Shown here: positions 63,260-64,000 of the stretch, piece by piece
How positions within the stretch are numbered: position 1 is the stretch's first letter
Layout: each line of letters starts with the position of its first letter
Assembly: GCA_033558025.1 (NCBI GenBank)
Contig: JAUCEF010000010.1
Coordinates: 1,079,001-1,143,000, forward strand
DNA: 64,000 nucleotides
Source of the DNA: Phytophthora sp. 'mugwort'
Taxonomy: Eukaryota; Oomycota; Peronosporomycetes; Peronosporales; Peronosporaceae
Direction: 5' to 3'
Made by a program: the position numbers and the translations under genes
The notes under the pieces: model-generated
Told to the model about the DNA's origin: nothing
Databases searched by the model: none
The model's input: only the letters and a program-made list of their open reading frames with translations

Positions 63260-64000
63260 ATAGTTGCTCAGTTCTGTCTCTGTAACTTGCATTCGTAGCG
63301 TGCTATCCACACGGAGTAACTCTTCTGTTCGCGCAGAGCCATTTAGGTCTGGCCTTCAGGCGTCTTGGCGACGGCGCAGACGCTGCCGCTTATTGGGGCC
63401 ACGATAAACGAGCGTATCTCGAGCGGTGGCGTCAACGCCACCTACGCTCTTTAACGCATACAGGAGGTACACGCAGCAGCGTTGCTTTAGTCCACCCGGC
63501 AAGGACATTTGCGCGCCTCAACGTCTACCTCCCACCAGGTCTAGCCATGTCTAGTACCTCCATCCGTGCGGTTTCCACCCAAGCTGCGCGAAGAGCTTCC
63601 TTTGAGCGCCGGTCATGCACATCGTACGCACGTGTTGCAGGGACTTGAACAACATTAACGAAACTGTGAGCTGTCTCTGTCGTTGTAGTGCTTAGCAGGA
63701 ACGCAAGCGAGTTACGCTCAGCCCGGCATTCTCGCAGCAAGCCTGCACGAGCCGGCGCGATAGCACGCCGAACGAGACGGTCGTCGGGAGTCGGTGCTGT
63801 CGTGAAGGGCCGGACAAGCACGCTCTCGCTTGTGCACATTACCAGCCGCCGGTCCAGAAGGAGCCGACTTTAAGCTTACGGCGAAGAGTGGCATCACGTT
63901 TTATAGACGCGTTGTACGTCTCCACAGGGTTGTTTGTGACCGCGAACCCAATTGGAGTGTGGCAACACTGCCATCGCCAAGATAGCTCATTTAATCACGC
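63260..64000 (-). pseudogene. MULE transposase C-terminus with SWIM-type zinc region, cut by window edge
   Basis: From the window edge on the minus strand: WQCCHTPIGFAVTNNPVETY and NASIKRDATLRRKLKVGSF (the end of the MULE DDE domain, 'NNP.E.fN...K...T'). Then DDRLVRRAIAPARAGLLREC, FVNVVQVPATRAYDVHDRR and WVETARMEVLDMARPGGR, frame changes through the SWIM-type region where cysteines are expected, and QRCCVYLLYALKSVGGVDAT with VYRGPNKRQRLRRRQD. The order and blocks fit oomycete MULEs with a SWIM zinc finger. Several frameshifts. The 5' part lies outside the window. Confidence 0.6.

Overview
The window looks like a transposon-rich stretch of an oomycete nuclear genome, most likely Phytophthora or a close relative. 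The evidence is: short GT-AG introns of 56-79 bp in the few real genes; matches to the oomycete core promoter (GCTCATTYYNCAWTTT) in front of two genes; an oomycete-type Cys/His-repeat (WRKY19-like) regulator; and a mobile-element mix (piggyBac, PIF/Harbinger, pogo-like, hAT, MULE, Copia, Gypsy and DIRS) of the kind that fills Phytophthora genomes. I see no tRNA, rRNA, CRISPR or bacterial-type operon. All family calls come from reading translated sequence, not from a database search.

Layout. 0-8.2 kb is nested DNA-transposon debris: a piggyBac transposase without its catalytic core, a hAT end fragment, and a pogo-like transposase split by a PIF/Harbinger insertion whose right junction carries a 52-bp perfect palindrome. 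8.7-10.9 kb holds a MIF/tautomerase gene with a start-proximal frameshift and a decayed gene resembling the bZIP-like M96 'mating-specific' family. 11-27.3 kb is retrotransposon territory: a 3'-truncated Copia (minus), a MULE fragment, a Gypsy pol (plus) meeting a Gypsy gag-protease (minus) tail to tail, and a DIRS-type element with RT, RNase H and tyrosine recombinase (minus). 27-35 kb carries several pogo-like remnants, one fairly well preserved.

35.1-41.8 kb is the first gene island: a large membrane-anchored subtilisin-like protease and a CCA-adding tRNA nucleotidyltransferase, divergently arranged. 42-51.8 kb is degenerate sequence and includes one hAT element whose exact ends can be read (terminal inverted repeats plus a perfect 8-bp target-site duplication). 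51.8-57.5 kb is the second, compact island: a WRKY19-like Cys/His-repeat protein, a dual-specificity phosphatase (four exons), an acyltransferase-3 family membrane enzyme, a small hypothetical protein and a Sep15/SELENOF-like ER protein (two exons) that lacks the redox motif. 57.6-64 kb returns to pogo-like elements (one with both inverted repeats visible) and ends in the SWIM-containing C-terminus of a MULE transposase cut by the window edge.

The host genes do not form an obvious pathway: they are housekeeping, secretory and signalling genes in two small islands among mobile DNA. I found no convincing new multi-gene system. The most unusual observations are structural (two separate inverted duplications built from a transposase's own coding sequence) and two host-gene anomalies (the Sep15 homologue with an altered CxU position and the MIF gene whose start codon is one base out of frame).
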